The translations under genes and the position numbers were made by a program. Below, in pieces: positions 54,980 through 62,729 of a stretch of 64,000 nt of DNA. Source of the DNA: Gammaproteobacteria bacterium. GTDB taxonomy: Bacteria > Pseudomonadota > Gammaproteobacteria > Steroidobacterales > Steroidobacteraceae. The notes beneath the pieces were generated by a model that made no database searches, was not told where the DNA came from, and was given only the letters and a program-made list of their open reading frames with translations. The first letter of the stretch is position 1; each line of letters begins with the position of its first letter. The stretch lies in NCBI GenBank assembly GCA_947455595.1, contig CANGOP010000002.1, forward strand, positions 62,001 to 126,000. Reading direction: 5' to 3'.

Positions 54980-56854
54980 TCAACGGCGACTGCCCCGTAG
55001 CGCCAACACCGTGTGCCGCAAGCCGTCGGGTGTTACACCCGTTGGTGTCACGGCCGCTCCGATGCGCATCTCTACTCTCGACTTGAAGCGAACGGGGAGA
55101 AAGCGCGCAAGGCCTCTTGCCCCGTATGAAAACAAAGATCCCCAAAGACCGGATAGCCCAATCGGAACGATGGGCACCGGATTTTCAGCGAGTATCCTGA
55201 GGATGCCGGGCCGGAATTCATCGATATCGCCATCTCGGGTCAGCTTTCCCTCTGGAAATATGCAGACGACATGGCCGTCGCGGAGTGCCTCAGCCACCGC
55301 TTCAAAAGCGGCTTCCCGCACGGCTCTATTTTCGCGAGCGGAAGATACGGGAATGGCCTTCATACCGGTGAAGATCCAGTTCAGAAGAGGGAATCGAAAA
55401 ATCGCTGCTTCCATGACAAAGCGCATGGGCCGCACAACGGCTGAAGAAAGAACCAGCGCATCGACGTAACTCACATGATTGCAGATCACCAGTGCCGGAC
55501 CCTTGCGCGGAATATGATCGGTGCCGGTGACGCGCACCCGATAGATGAGGCGCGTGAGTACCCAAGCCAGGAAGCGCAGCAGGAACTCGGGAACCTGAGC
55601 GTAGATGACGGCAGTCACCACGATATTCAGTAGCGCACAGCACAAGAGCAACCCGGGAACTGAGACGCCGTTATGGACCATGAGAGCACCGAATAGCGAT
55701 GCGACGACCATAAAGATCGCGTTCCAGATACTGGTCGCTGCTATCACTCGAGACATAACATTCATCGGTGTTCGGCGCTGCACCAGTGCATATAAGGGCA
55801 CAATATAGAGGCCGCCCGCGAGACCAATTAAGACTAAATCAACGACGATTCGCCAGATCGCGGTGCTTTCCAGCAGGGCCGATAGTGTGCTGGCCGCCAC
55901 AGGCAGTGTCGTTGGCGTCGCGAAATATAGATCGACGCCAAAAATAGTCATAAGCAACGATCCAAACGGAACAAGCCCGATTTCGAGGCGCCCTCCCGAT
56001 AATTTCTCGCACAGCAATGAGCCGGTACCAATTCCCAGCGTGAAACCGAACATCAGAATCGTAACCGTCACTTCCGGGCCGTGGAGAATGCGGTTGGCGT
56101 AGATGGGCATCTGCGCGAGTATCAAAATGCCCCAAAACCAGAACCAAGAAATGCCCAGAATGGCGAGAAATACATTTCGATCGCGATGAGCGACAGCCAT
56201 GTTTTCCTTGGCCGATCTCCACAAGTTCCAGTCGATGGCAAGGTCAGGCGCGGCGGGCGCCATTTTAGGAATATAGAAGCTAGCCGTCAGGCCCAACAAA
56301 GAGACGGCCAGGAGCGTGGGCCCAATTACTGCGTTGGATCCACTCGCCGCGATGGGGCCTGCAAGGCTCTGCCCGAGTAGGATCGCAACGAAGGTGCCCA
56401 TTTCGAGCATCGCGTTGCCGCCGACCAATTCGCGCGATTCCAAAATAGACGGAAGAAGGCCGTATTTGGCGGGAGCGAAGAAAGTCGAGTGCAGGCCCAT
56501 TAAAAACAGTGCCGCGAGCAAGACCCAAATGTGATGGGTCATAAAACCAGCGGTCGCTAGGCACATGATGCCGACTTCAAGAACTTTCACCGCTCGCATT
56601 ACCGTAATTTTGTCGAAGCGGTCGGCCAATTGACCTGCGAGTCCTGAAAAAAGAACGAACGGAAGGATGAAGAGACCGCCCGACAGTTGGGTGAGCTGTA
56701 CAGGGTCTATGCCCGAATAGCTGGCTGCATCGTAGGTCACGAGGATGACGAGTAAATTCTTGTAGAAGTTATCGTTAAACGCGCCCAACGCCTGTGTGCA
56801 GAAAAAAGGTCCAAAACGACGCTGTCTGAGTAACGAAAATTGACTGTCGGCCAC
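54980..56854 (-). CDS. Fused lysophospholipid transporter (MFS, LplT-like) and acyltransferase (PlsC-like)
   Basis: A 624-residue inner-membrane protein. Residues ~1-410 form a 12-helix major facilitator (FCTQALGAFNDNFYKNLLV near the start, as in LplT). The C-terminal ~200 residues are a PlsC-type acyltransferase with NHVSYVDAL (H-x4-D) and FPEGKLTRDG. The pair should flip and re-acylate lysophospholipids. The AMP-ligase domain found in Aas is missing, but fadD follows directly. GTG 56854 has AGAGGA five bases upstream; a longer opening to 57082 runs antisense-like through tesA. It lies 13 bases after tesA. Confidence 0.87.
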   Translation of the reverse strand: MADSQFSLLRQRRFGPFFCTQALGAFNDNFYKNLLVILVTYDAASYSGIDPVQLTQLSGGLFILPFVLFSGLAGQLADRFDKITVMRAVKVLEVGIMCLATAGFMTHHIWVLLAALFLMGLHSTFFAPAKYGLLPSILESRELVGGNAMLEMGTFVAILLGQSLAGPIAASGSNAVIGPTLLAVSLLGLTASFYIPKMAPAAPDLAIDWNLWRSAKENMAVAHRDRNVFLAILGISWFWFWGILILAQMPIYANRILHGPEVTVTILMFGFTLGIGTGSLLCEKLSGGRLEIGLVPFGSLLMTIFGVDLYFATPTTLPVAASTLSALLESTAIWRIVVDLVLIGLAGGLYIVPLYALVQRRTPMNVMSRVIAATSIWNAIFMVVASLFGALMVHNGVSVPGLLLCCALLNIVVTAVIYAQVPEFLLRFLAWVLTRLIYRVRVTGTDHIPRKGPALVICNHVSYVDALVLSSAVVRPMRFVMEAAIFRFPLLNWIFTGMKAIPVSSARENRAVREAAFEAVAEALRDGHVVCIFPEGKLTRDGDIDEFRPGILRILAENPVPIVPIGLSGLWGSLFSYGARGLARFLPVRFKSRVEMRIGAAVTPTGVTPDGLRHTVLALRGSRR

Positions 56855-56867
56855 AAGGTTCCTCTGT

Positions 56868-57515
56868 CTAATGAGTATTCTTTGTGAGCAATGGCCGCAA
56901 AGACGACCATACGTTCTCCAACATCCGGCCTTGAACGCCGGCGACGGGGTGCAACCGGTCGGCTTGGAAGTTCTCCTCTTTCGCCTCAATCCCGTGGAAG
57001 AGGGAAGGGACAAGTGGTGCGCCTGTGCGCTGCGCGGCATGGACATAGGCGCGCGCAACGGCTTGTCCGTACTCGACGCCATAATTGGCCGGTAGAGGTG
57101 TTCCCACGATCAGGACTCGAGCGCCGGTTTTTTGAGCTGACCGGGTGAGTGTCACCAGATTGTCTTCGATTCCTTGGGGCGGTAACCCGCGCAGGGCGTC
57201 GTTGGCGCCGAGTTCGAGAACGACGACAGCGGGTCGGTGGGTGCTGAGTAGGTGCGCAAGTCGGTTTAAGCCGCCAGTGGTCGTTTCGCCACTAACGCTG
57301 GCATTCACTACCGGCTGACCGTACCCTGCAGACGAGAGCCGCTGGGACAGGAGAGCGACCCAACCCTCACCCGATCGCAGACCGTATCCCGCGCTCAATG
57401 AGTCACCGAAGATCATGATCGGCCCAGCGGGCTCCGCGGGTGATCCCCATGCAGCGTGTCCCCAAGCGTAGCTCAGGACACTCAGGCAGATCAGTAAGCG
57501 GAGCAGGAGTTTCAA
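56868..57515 (-). CDS. tesA: TesA-type periplasmic esterase/thioesterase/lysophospholipase
   Basis: SGNH/GDSL hydrolase of about 215 residues with a signal peptide (LKLLLRLLICLSVLSYAWG region). It shows the Ser block FGDSLSAGYGLR, the Gly/Asn blocks ASVSGETT and GANDALRG, and the catalytic D-x2-H in DRLHPVAG. No ATG lies at a plausible place; a TTG at 57515 begins the signal peptide neatly, while longer frames extend into the divergent ybbA gene. As in E. coli, it is head-to-head with ybbA. Here it leads into the lysophospholipid transporter fusion and fadD, a sensible lipid-recycling set. Confidence 0.88.
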   Translation of the reverse strand: MKLLLRLLICLSVLSYAWGHAAWGSPAEPAGPIMIFGDSLSAGYGLRSGEGWVALLSQRLSSAGYGQPVVNASVSGETTTGGLNRLAHLLSTHRPAVVVLELGANDALRGLPPQGIEDNLVTLTRSAQKTGARVLIVGTPLPANYGVEYGQAVARAYVHAAQRTGAPLVPSLFHGIEAKEENFQADRLHPVAGVQGRMLENVWSSLRPLLTKNTH

Positions 57516-57516
57516 A

Positions 57517-58197
57517 TTGCCGGTACTCGAGTCACGCAATGTTACAAAGCAGGTTAACAGCCCGGACGGTCCACTGACCATCCTCGAGAATATTGACCTG
57601 ACGATTGAGCCGGGAGAGGCCGTCGCGATCACCGGACCCTCGGGATCTGGGAAGTCGACCCTTCTTGCGTTGCTGGCGGGTCTCGATGTGCCCTCGCAAG
57701 GCGAGGTCCGATTGGAAGGTCAGCCCTTTTCGCAATTGGACGAAGATGGGCGCGCCCGCGCACGCGCTGGTCGAGTAGGATTCGTGTTCCAGTCTTTCCA
57801 CCTCATTCCGTCGATGACGGCGCTTGAGAATGTGCGGCTGCCCCTCGAAATTGCCAATGAGCCACAAGCGCAAGAGCGAGCCAAGGCGGCCCTGGCCGAC
57901 GTCGGCCTGAGCGCGCGAAGTCGGTATCTGGCGAAGCAATTGTCTGGCGGGGAACAACAGCGAGTAGCGCTTGCGCGCGCCTTCGTCACACGGCCGAGCG
58001 TTCTATTCGCAGATGAACCGACCGGAAACTTGGATACGGCAAATGGTGGCCGAATTGCGGATTTGCTCTTTGAACTCAATCGAACCTATGGCACGACGCT
58101 GATTCTGGTGACGCATGAGCTGGCCCTGGCCAAGCGCTGTGACCGGACGATTGAGTTAGTCGGGGGGGGAATCCGTTCGGGTGCCTCCACAACATGA
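57517..58197 (+). CDS. ybbA: ABC transporter ATP-binding protein (YbbA)
   Basis: A 226-residue MacB/LolD-type ATPase. Seen are Walker A GPSGSGKSTLL, the Q-loop VFQSFHLIPSMTALENV, the signature LSGGEQQRVALARA and Walker B VLFADEPTGNLD. The start is a TTG at 57517 with a strong GGAG seven bases upstream; this site lies within the tesA signal-peptide codons. Its stop overlaps the permease start (ATGA). A run of eight G is present near the C-terminus. Confidence 0.94.
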   Translation: MPVLESRNVTKQVNSPDGPLTILENIDLTIEPGEAVAITGPSGSGKSTLLALLAGLDVPSQGEVRLEGQPFSQLDEDGRARARAGRVGFVFQSFHLIPSMTALENVRLPLEIANEPQAQERAKAALADVGLSARSRYLAKQLSGGEQQRVALARAFVTRPSVLFADEPTGNLDTANGGRIADLLFELNRTYGTTLILVTHELALAKRCDRTIELVGGGIRSGASTT

Positions 58198-60692
58198 TGC
58201 GACGGATGGGTATCTGTTTCCGTCTGCCAGCGAAAGCGGGTCTACGCTCGGACGCTGGTGTATTGATCGCCGCAATCGCGGTTGCGATTGCCGCATCAAC
58301 TACGGTCGGTCTGTTCACAAGCCGTTTACAAGCCGCCATTCGAATTGAATCGGCGACTGTACTGGCAGCAGACTTGCGGCTCGAGTCTGGCCGCTCTTCA
58401 AGCTCGCTTGACACCCCCGACGGTCGCGCGCGTGCCGCAGGCTTGAGCACCGCACGTGTCACCAGCTTGACGTCAGTGCTCCACGCAGGTGATCAGGGCC
58501 AATTGGCGACCGTCATTGCGTCCGATGCGGCTTATCCACTGCACGGTCAATTGCAATTGGCGCGTGTTCCATACGGCGCAACAGAAAGTTCCACTCGCTT
58601 ACCGCAGCTTGGGACCGCTTATCTGGATGCGCGCTTGGCGAGCCGGCTATCAATTGGGGTCGGAGACTCCTTTCGCCTCGGTAATGCCAAGATTCGCGTT
58701 GCCGCGATTTTGGCCGACCGACCGGATCGCGGGAGTGGGATGTCCGAAGTTGCGCCGACCGCGCTGGTACGCGAGACGGACTTAAAGGGCAGCGGGCTTT
58801 TAGGGTCCGGCAGTCGGGCGACGTATACGCTTCTGGTGGCAGGGGAGCCCAGCGCGCTCGACGAGTACGTCCGTTGGATTAAAATTCACAAGTCGTCCGC
58901 GGAGCGCCTCGTCAGTGTGGCTGATTCCAGCGCGCAGCTCGGCACTGCAGCGGAACGATCGGGCAACTTTCTCCATCTCGCTGCGATCACCACGGTCTTG
59001 CTCGCCGCGATTGCGTTAGCCATGGCTTCCCGACGCTACGCCACTCGTCGGCGGGATGAAGTCGCGCTTCTAAAGTGCTTAGGCGCGACGAAGCGTGCGG
59101 TATTGATTCGTTTCACCGGTGAATTACTGACGTCGGCTACGCTGGGTGGCCTGATTGGAATGGCTCTCGGCTACGTGGCCCAGATGGGTCTTGCCGACAT
59201 CGTTCGTGTCTTTACGGGAATGGCCATGTTGCCACCCCCCGGTATGGCGCCGTATGTCATGGGCTTGGTATCCGCGCTCATCATGATGATGGGATTCGGA
59301 CTGCCACCGATTGTCGAATTGGCCAACGTGCCTCCAACGCGTGTTTTGCGGGAAGGAGCGCTCCCACGGCCGTTACCGGTCATCGTGCCCGCCGTCGCGG
59401 CGGTCACGTCTCTGCTGCTGATTTTGTACGTCGACGTCCACGACATTCGTTTGGTGTTGGGGGCCGGCTTAGCACTGGCGGTTGCAGCGGCTCTCTACGC
59501 TGCGGTGGGGTTTGGCTTGACCCGACTGTTGGCGCGTGTCGATTCCAATGCCGCTGTCGCCTGGCGCTTCGGCGTATCGTCGCTCGCGCGCCGCGCTCGG
59601 GAAACGGTGGCGCAGTTAGTGGCCTTCGGATTGGGATTCACCATCCTCTTGGTGCTCGGAGTGGTGCGCGTGGATCTGGTCAATGAGTGGCAGCATGCTC
59701 TTCCCGAGAATGCTCCCAATCACTTCTTCATCAATATCGCACCTGCTGAGCGTGAGCCGGTGCGCGACTTTTTTGCGACCAAAGGCATTCCGATTGAGTT
59801 TGCCCCGTGGGTTCGTGCTCGGCTGTTATCGGTTAATGGCATTTCCATGCAATCGCGGATGCCAACCACGGATCGAGGTCGAGCTTTTGCCGAGCGCGAG
59901 CAAAACCTCAGCATGAGTGCCACGTTGCCTGCCGATAACCAAATTGTCGAAGGTCGTTGGGGGCCGATCGCGGGCGAACGTGAGCCGACGGTTTCCGTGG
60001 CCACCGAATTTCGCGATGAATTGAAACTTAAAATCGGAGATCGTCTCGCTTTTGATGTCGCTGGTGAGTCAGTCGAGGCGACCATTGGAAGCATCCGACG
60101 CGTTCGGTGGGATGGCTTTCGACCCAATTTCTTTTTGCTGTTTTCGCCGGGCGTACTCGAGAACAAGGTCGGTAGTTATTTGGCGGCTGCACATATTGAT
60201 CCAGCAGCCCGGCGTATGTTGCCAGAGTTTGATCGACGGTTCCCGACCGTCACGGTTCTGGACGTCGGCGGGCTGTTGAGTGCAGTACGGCAACTGCTCG
60301 ACCGTGCCACGATGGCGGTCAGTTATGTATTTTCGTTCACGCTGCTCGCAGGATTCGTCGTCTTGGTCGCGGGTGTACAAGCCACGGCAGATGAGCGACG
60401 TTTCGAAGGCGCGTTGCTACGAACGTTCGGGGCGACTCGTCGGCGGATCATTCTTGGGGTCGCTGCAGAATTCGCTGTCTTGGGCGCGCTGTGCGGAATT
60501 TTGGCCGCGACGATGGCGGCAGGCATCGGTTATTTTGTGGCAACCCATTGGCTCCATTTGCCCTGGCGGCCGCATGTCTCGCTATGGGGCTGGGGAGTGT
60601 GCAGTGGTGCAGTAGGCGTGGGTTGTGCCGGTGTCGTCAGTACCTGGCGGATTTCGACGACGCCCCCGATCCGAATTTTGCGCGGCGCCTAA
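58194..60692 (+). CDS. ybbP: FtsX-family ABC permease (YbbP)
   Basis: An 832-residue permease with an N-terminal helix (~20-40), a large periplasmic domain, and two sets of membrane helices around a middle soluble domain, the double-FtsX arrangement of YbbP. It pairs with YbbA. FtsX-like features are the RRRDEVALLKCLGATKRAV and ADERRFEGALLRTFGATRR segments after membrane helices. Its role is not firmly known; the family acts mechanically rather than as a simple transporter. It ends three bases from the convergent anti-sigma-like gene. Confidence 0.92.
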   Translation: MMRRMGICFRLPAKAGLRSDAGVLIAAIAVAIAASTTVGLFTSRLQAAIRIESATVLAADLRLESGRSSSSLDTPDGRARAAGLSTARVTSLTSVLHAGDQGQLATVIASDAAYPLHGQLQLARVPYGATESSTRLPQLGTAYLDARLASRLSIGVGDSFRLGNAKIRVAAILADRPDRGSGMSEVAPTALVRETDLKGSGLLGSGSRATYTLLVAGEPSALDEYVRWIKIHKSSAERLVSVADSSAQLGTAAERSGNFLHLAAITTVLLAAIALAMASRRYATRRRDEVALLKCLGATKRAVLIRFTGELLTSATLGGLIGMALGYVAQMGLADIVRVFTGMAMLPPPGMAPYVMGLVSALIMMMGFGLPPIVELANVPPTRVLREGALPRPLPVIVPAVAAVTSLLLILYVDVHDIRLVLGAGLALAVAAALYAAVGFGLTRLLARVDSNAAVAWRFGVSSLARRARETVAQLVAFGLGFTILLVLGVVRVDLVNEWQHALPENAPNHFFINIAPAEREPVRDFFATKGIPIEFAPWVRARLLSVNGISMQSRMPTTDRGRAFAEREQNLSMSATLPADNQIVEGRWGPIAGEREPTVSVATEFRDELKLKIGDRLAFDVAGESVEATIGSIRRVRWDGFRPNFFLLFSPGVLENKVGSYLAAAHIDPAARRMLPEFDRRFPTVTVLDVGGLLSAVRQLLDRATMAVSYVFSFTLLAGFVVLVAGVQATADERRFEGALLRTFGATRRRIILGVAAEFAVLGALCGILAATMAAGIGYFVATHWLHLPWRPHVSLWGWGVCSGAVGVGCAGVVSTWRISTTPPIRILRGA

Positions 60693-60694
60693 GG

Positions 60695-61396
60695 TCAGTG
60701 GGCAGCTACGCTGGTTAGAAACCGACCGGCGTTATGGCGCTCGCCGTGCAAATCGAGTTCGTCCAGTTTCCATTCGTAACGCCCGGCCGGCAGCGTGCCG
60801 ACATTGATGGCCACTGAAAGATCGCCGTTTGAATCGCGATGTAACCGGTCGATACGGCCCCAATACGTGCGATCCTCGCGCTGGATCGTCAATATGAAGT
60901 CGGCGGCCTGTAATCGAGAGACATCAATCCGTATTTCGGCCAACGCCGGGATCGCTCGGTCGCCCAGATGAATCATGGGCGCTGGCTTGTCTGCCGGTGA
61001 GGGCACAACCCGCAGATGGGCGATGTGATCGGGTGCCGTCAGGTTTCCTATCGCGAGGCTCGTGCGGGCTGCGTTCAACTCAGCAACCAGCTCGCGTCTG
61101 GACGACGACGTTCCTAGGGCGATTCCGATGGTGGCGATGAACGCGATCGCCACCGCGGTAATGGTCGCGGCATGACACCACCTCGGCCCACGAGAGGCTG
61201 GGGTAGACTCATGTCCGGTCAATGCGAGAAGGCGGCTGAGGCGTTCGGCTGCTGTTGGCAGGTCGAGTTGATCAAGCAGCGCGGGATGCTGTTGCAACAT
61301 CTGTTCTAGATATCGGGCCTCCGCATCGGACAGATCGCCGAGCAGATAACGTTCGATAAAATGGCTGTCGGTAATGACCTGCGGATCCATTCGCAT
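60695..61396 (-). CDS. Membrane-anchored anti-sigma-like protein
   Basis: A 233-residue protein. The N-terminal segment ERYLLGDLSDAEARYLEQML resembles the helical start of putative zinc-finger anti-sigma factors, but the zinc Cys/His set is missing. One membrane helix (ATITAVAIAFIATIGIALG, ~80-98) is followed by a periplasmic beta-rich domain that ends in LPAGRYEWKLDELDLHGE. ATG 61396 has AGG five bases upstream; upstream openings to 61540 look spurious. No sigma factor gene is adjacent, so the role is uncertain. Confidence 0.7.
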   Translation of the reverse strand: MRMDPQVITDSHFIERYLLGDLSDAEARYLEQMLQQHPALLDQLDLPTAAERLSRLLALTGHESTPASRGPRWCHAATITAVAIAFIATIGIALGTSSSRRELVAELNAARTSLAIGNLTAPDHIAHLRVVPSPADKPAPMIHLGDRAIPALAEIRIDVSRLQAADFILTIQREDRTYWGRIDRLHRDSNGDLSVAINVGTLPAGRYEWKLDELDLHGERHNAGRFLTSVAAH

Positions 61397-61488
61397 GAGT
61401 ACCTGGTGAGTACGCCGTATGCCACAGTGACAGAGAATAGCGTCCAAGACACGGAACCGTGTCACAGGGCCGGAAGAGGGGGTATCGC

Positions 61489-61878
61489 ATGCAGGACGAC
61501 GCATTCTTAGAGGCGCTCGAATCGGGCTCATTGGCGCCACAAGATTTTGACCATCGTGCCCACCTCCGTGCGGGCTTCCTCTACCTCGGCCGTTACGACT
61601 TTCCTGCTGCGTGCGTGGCCATGAAAAACGCCATCATCGGATTTGCCACCCGGCATGGAAAGGCCAGTCTGTACCACGAGACCCTGACCGTGGCGTATCT
61701 GGCGCTCCTGGCGGAGCGGCGCGGCGAGGAGTCCTCGGATATCGGATTTGACGATTTTTTGGTCCGATATCCGGAGCTTGAAGACGTGGCCTACTTCCGC
61801 CGCTACTACCCGGCCGGATCCTTGGATAGCGTCGAAAGCCGACGAACCTTCGTTCTGCCCCGGCCCCGAATTGACTGA
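61489..61878 (+). CDS. Conserved hypothetical protein with DHRAH and YHET motifs
   Basis: A 129-residue soluble helical protein. DFDHRAHLRAGFLYLGRYDF near the N-terminus and ASLYHETLTVAYLALLAE in the middle carry His and Glu residues spaced as in a small family of unknown function, possibly a metal or ligand site. ATG 61489 is preceded by a GAGGGGG. It is followed 89 bases later by the folate cyclo-ligase gene; that gap holds nothing I recognise. Confidence 0.72.
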   Translation: MQDDAFLEALESGSLAPQDFDHRAHLRAGFLYLGRYDFPAACVAMKNAIIGFATRHGKASLYHETLTVAYLALLAERRGEESSDIGFDDFLVRYPELEDVAYFRRYYPAGSLDSVESRRTFVLPRPRID

Positions 61879-61967
61879 TTCTTGTCCCGGACATGGCGCA
61901 AACGCTTGTGGTGGGTGTCGCGAACCGCCCGGGTCAGGCCATTGGGCGCGAGTAAGATGCCGCCACC

Positions 61968-62708
61968 ATGGCACTTTCTCCTGAATTGGCCGCCTGGAGG
62001 AAAGACCAGCGCGCACGGCTTATCGCACACCGCCTCGGCCTCAGTGTCGATGAGCGGGCCGCTTATGGCCGTGCGATTGATGGCTACCTGCAGCGCGGTT
62101 TCCCAGTGCTTCGGGAGGCCACGATTGGGCTGTGCTGGCCGTATCAGGGCGAATATGACGCCCGGCCGGTCGCCGAAGGATGGCGCGCTGAGGGTGCTCG
62201 GCTCGCGTTGCCGTCGGTCGTGGCCAAGGCCACTCCGCTGGAATTCCTGCAGTGGTGGCCCGAGGTGGAGATGCGCGCCGGGGTGTATGACATTCCGGTC
62301 CCGGTGGGGACGTCACGGTTGGTGCCGGACGCCCTCTTGATTCCGGTCGTCGGGATCGGGGCTCAAGGCGATCGGTTGGGCTATGGCGGCGGCTTCTACG
62401 ATCGGACGTTGGTGGCATTGGCCCGGCGGCCGATCACCATTGCGATCGCCTACGAATCGGCACGCGTGCCGACAACCCACCCGCAGGACCATGACGTCCT
62501 GATGGACTTTGTCGTCACCGAAAATGGGATCGAGGCGACCGTACCCGGTGGTCTTGAACGAATTGATGAAGCCGAGGCCCGGCAGCGCTCGGCGCAGTTG
62601 TGGCTGCAGCGGGGTCTCGGTCAAGGCGCCTCGCAGCACACGGATTCGACAGTGGAATCGCACCGCCAGACAAGGGGTGCGGACGTTTATCAATCAATGC
62701 CCGAATGA
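61968..62708 (+). CDS. ygfA: 5-formyltetrahydrofolate cyclo-ligase
   Basis: Converts 5-formyl-THF to 5,10-methenyl-THF with ATP. 246 residues; the core shows IGLCWPYQGEYDARP, the substrate/phosphate motif GDRLGYGGGFYDRTL (residues ~130-144) and the late ATTHPQDHDV-type segment (VPTTHPQDHDVLMD). The C-terminal ~45 residues extend beyond E. coli YgfA and are polar. It is followed 21 bases later by formate-THF ligase, a natural one-carbon pair. Confidence 0.93.
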   Translation: MALSPELAAWRKDQRARLIAHRLGLSVDERAAYGRAIDGYLQRGFPVLREATIGLCWPYQGEYDARPVAEGWRAEGARLALPSVVAKATPLEFLQWWPEVEMRAGVYDIPVPVGTSRLVPDALLIPVVGIGAQGDRLGYGGGFYDRTLVALARRPITIAIAYESARVPTTHPQDHDVLMDFVVTENGIEATVPGGLERIDEAEARQRSAQLWLQRGLGQGASQHTDSTVESHRQTRGADVYQSMPE

Positions 62709-62729
62709 CGGGCCGCAAGGGAGACTTAC

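Noticed and set aside
56855-57082. Longer N-terminus for the LplT-PlsC fusion
   Set aside because: It would overlap most of the 3' third of tesA in another frame; GTG 56854 has a good ribosome-binding site and begins at the transporter domain.
61879-61967. 6S RNA (ssrS), which often precedes ygfA in gammaproteobacteria
   Set aside because: The gap is only 89 bases, about half the length needed, and shows no 6S-like long bubble-hairpin.
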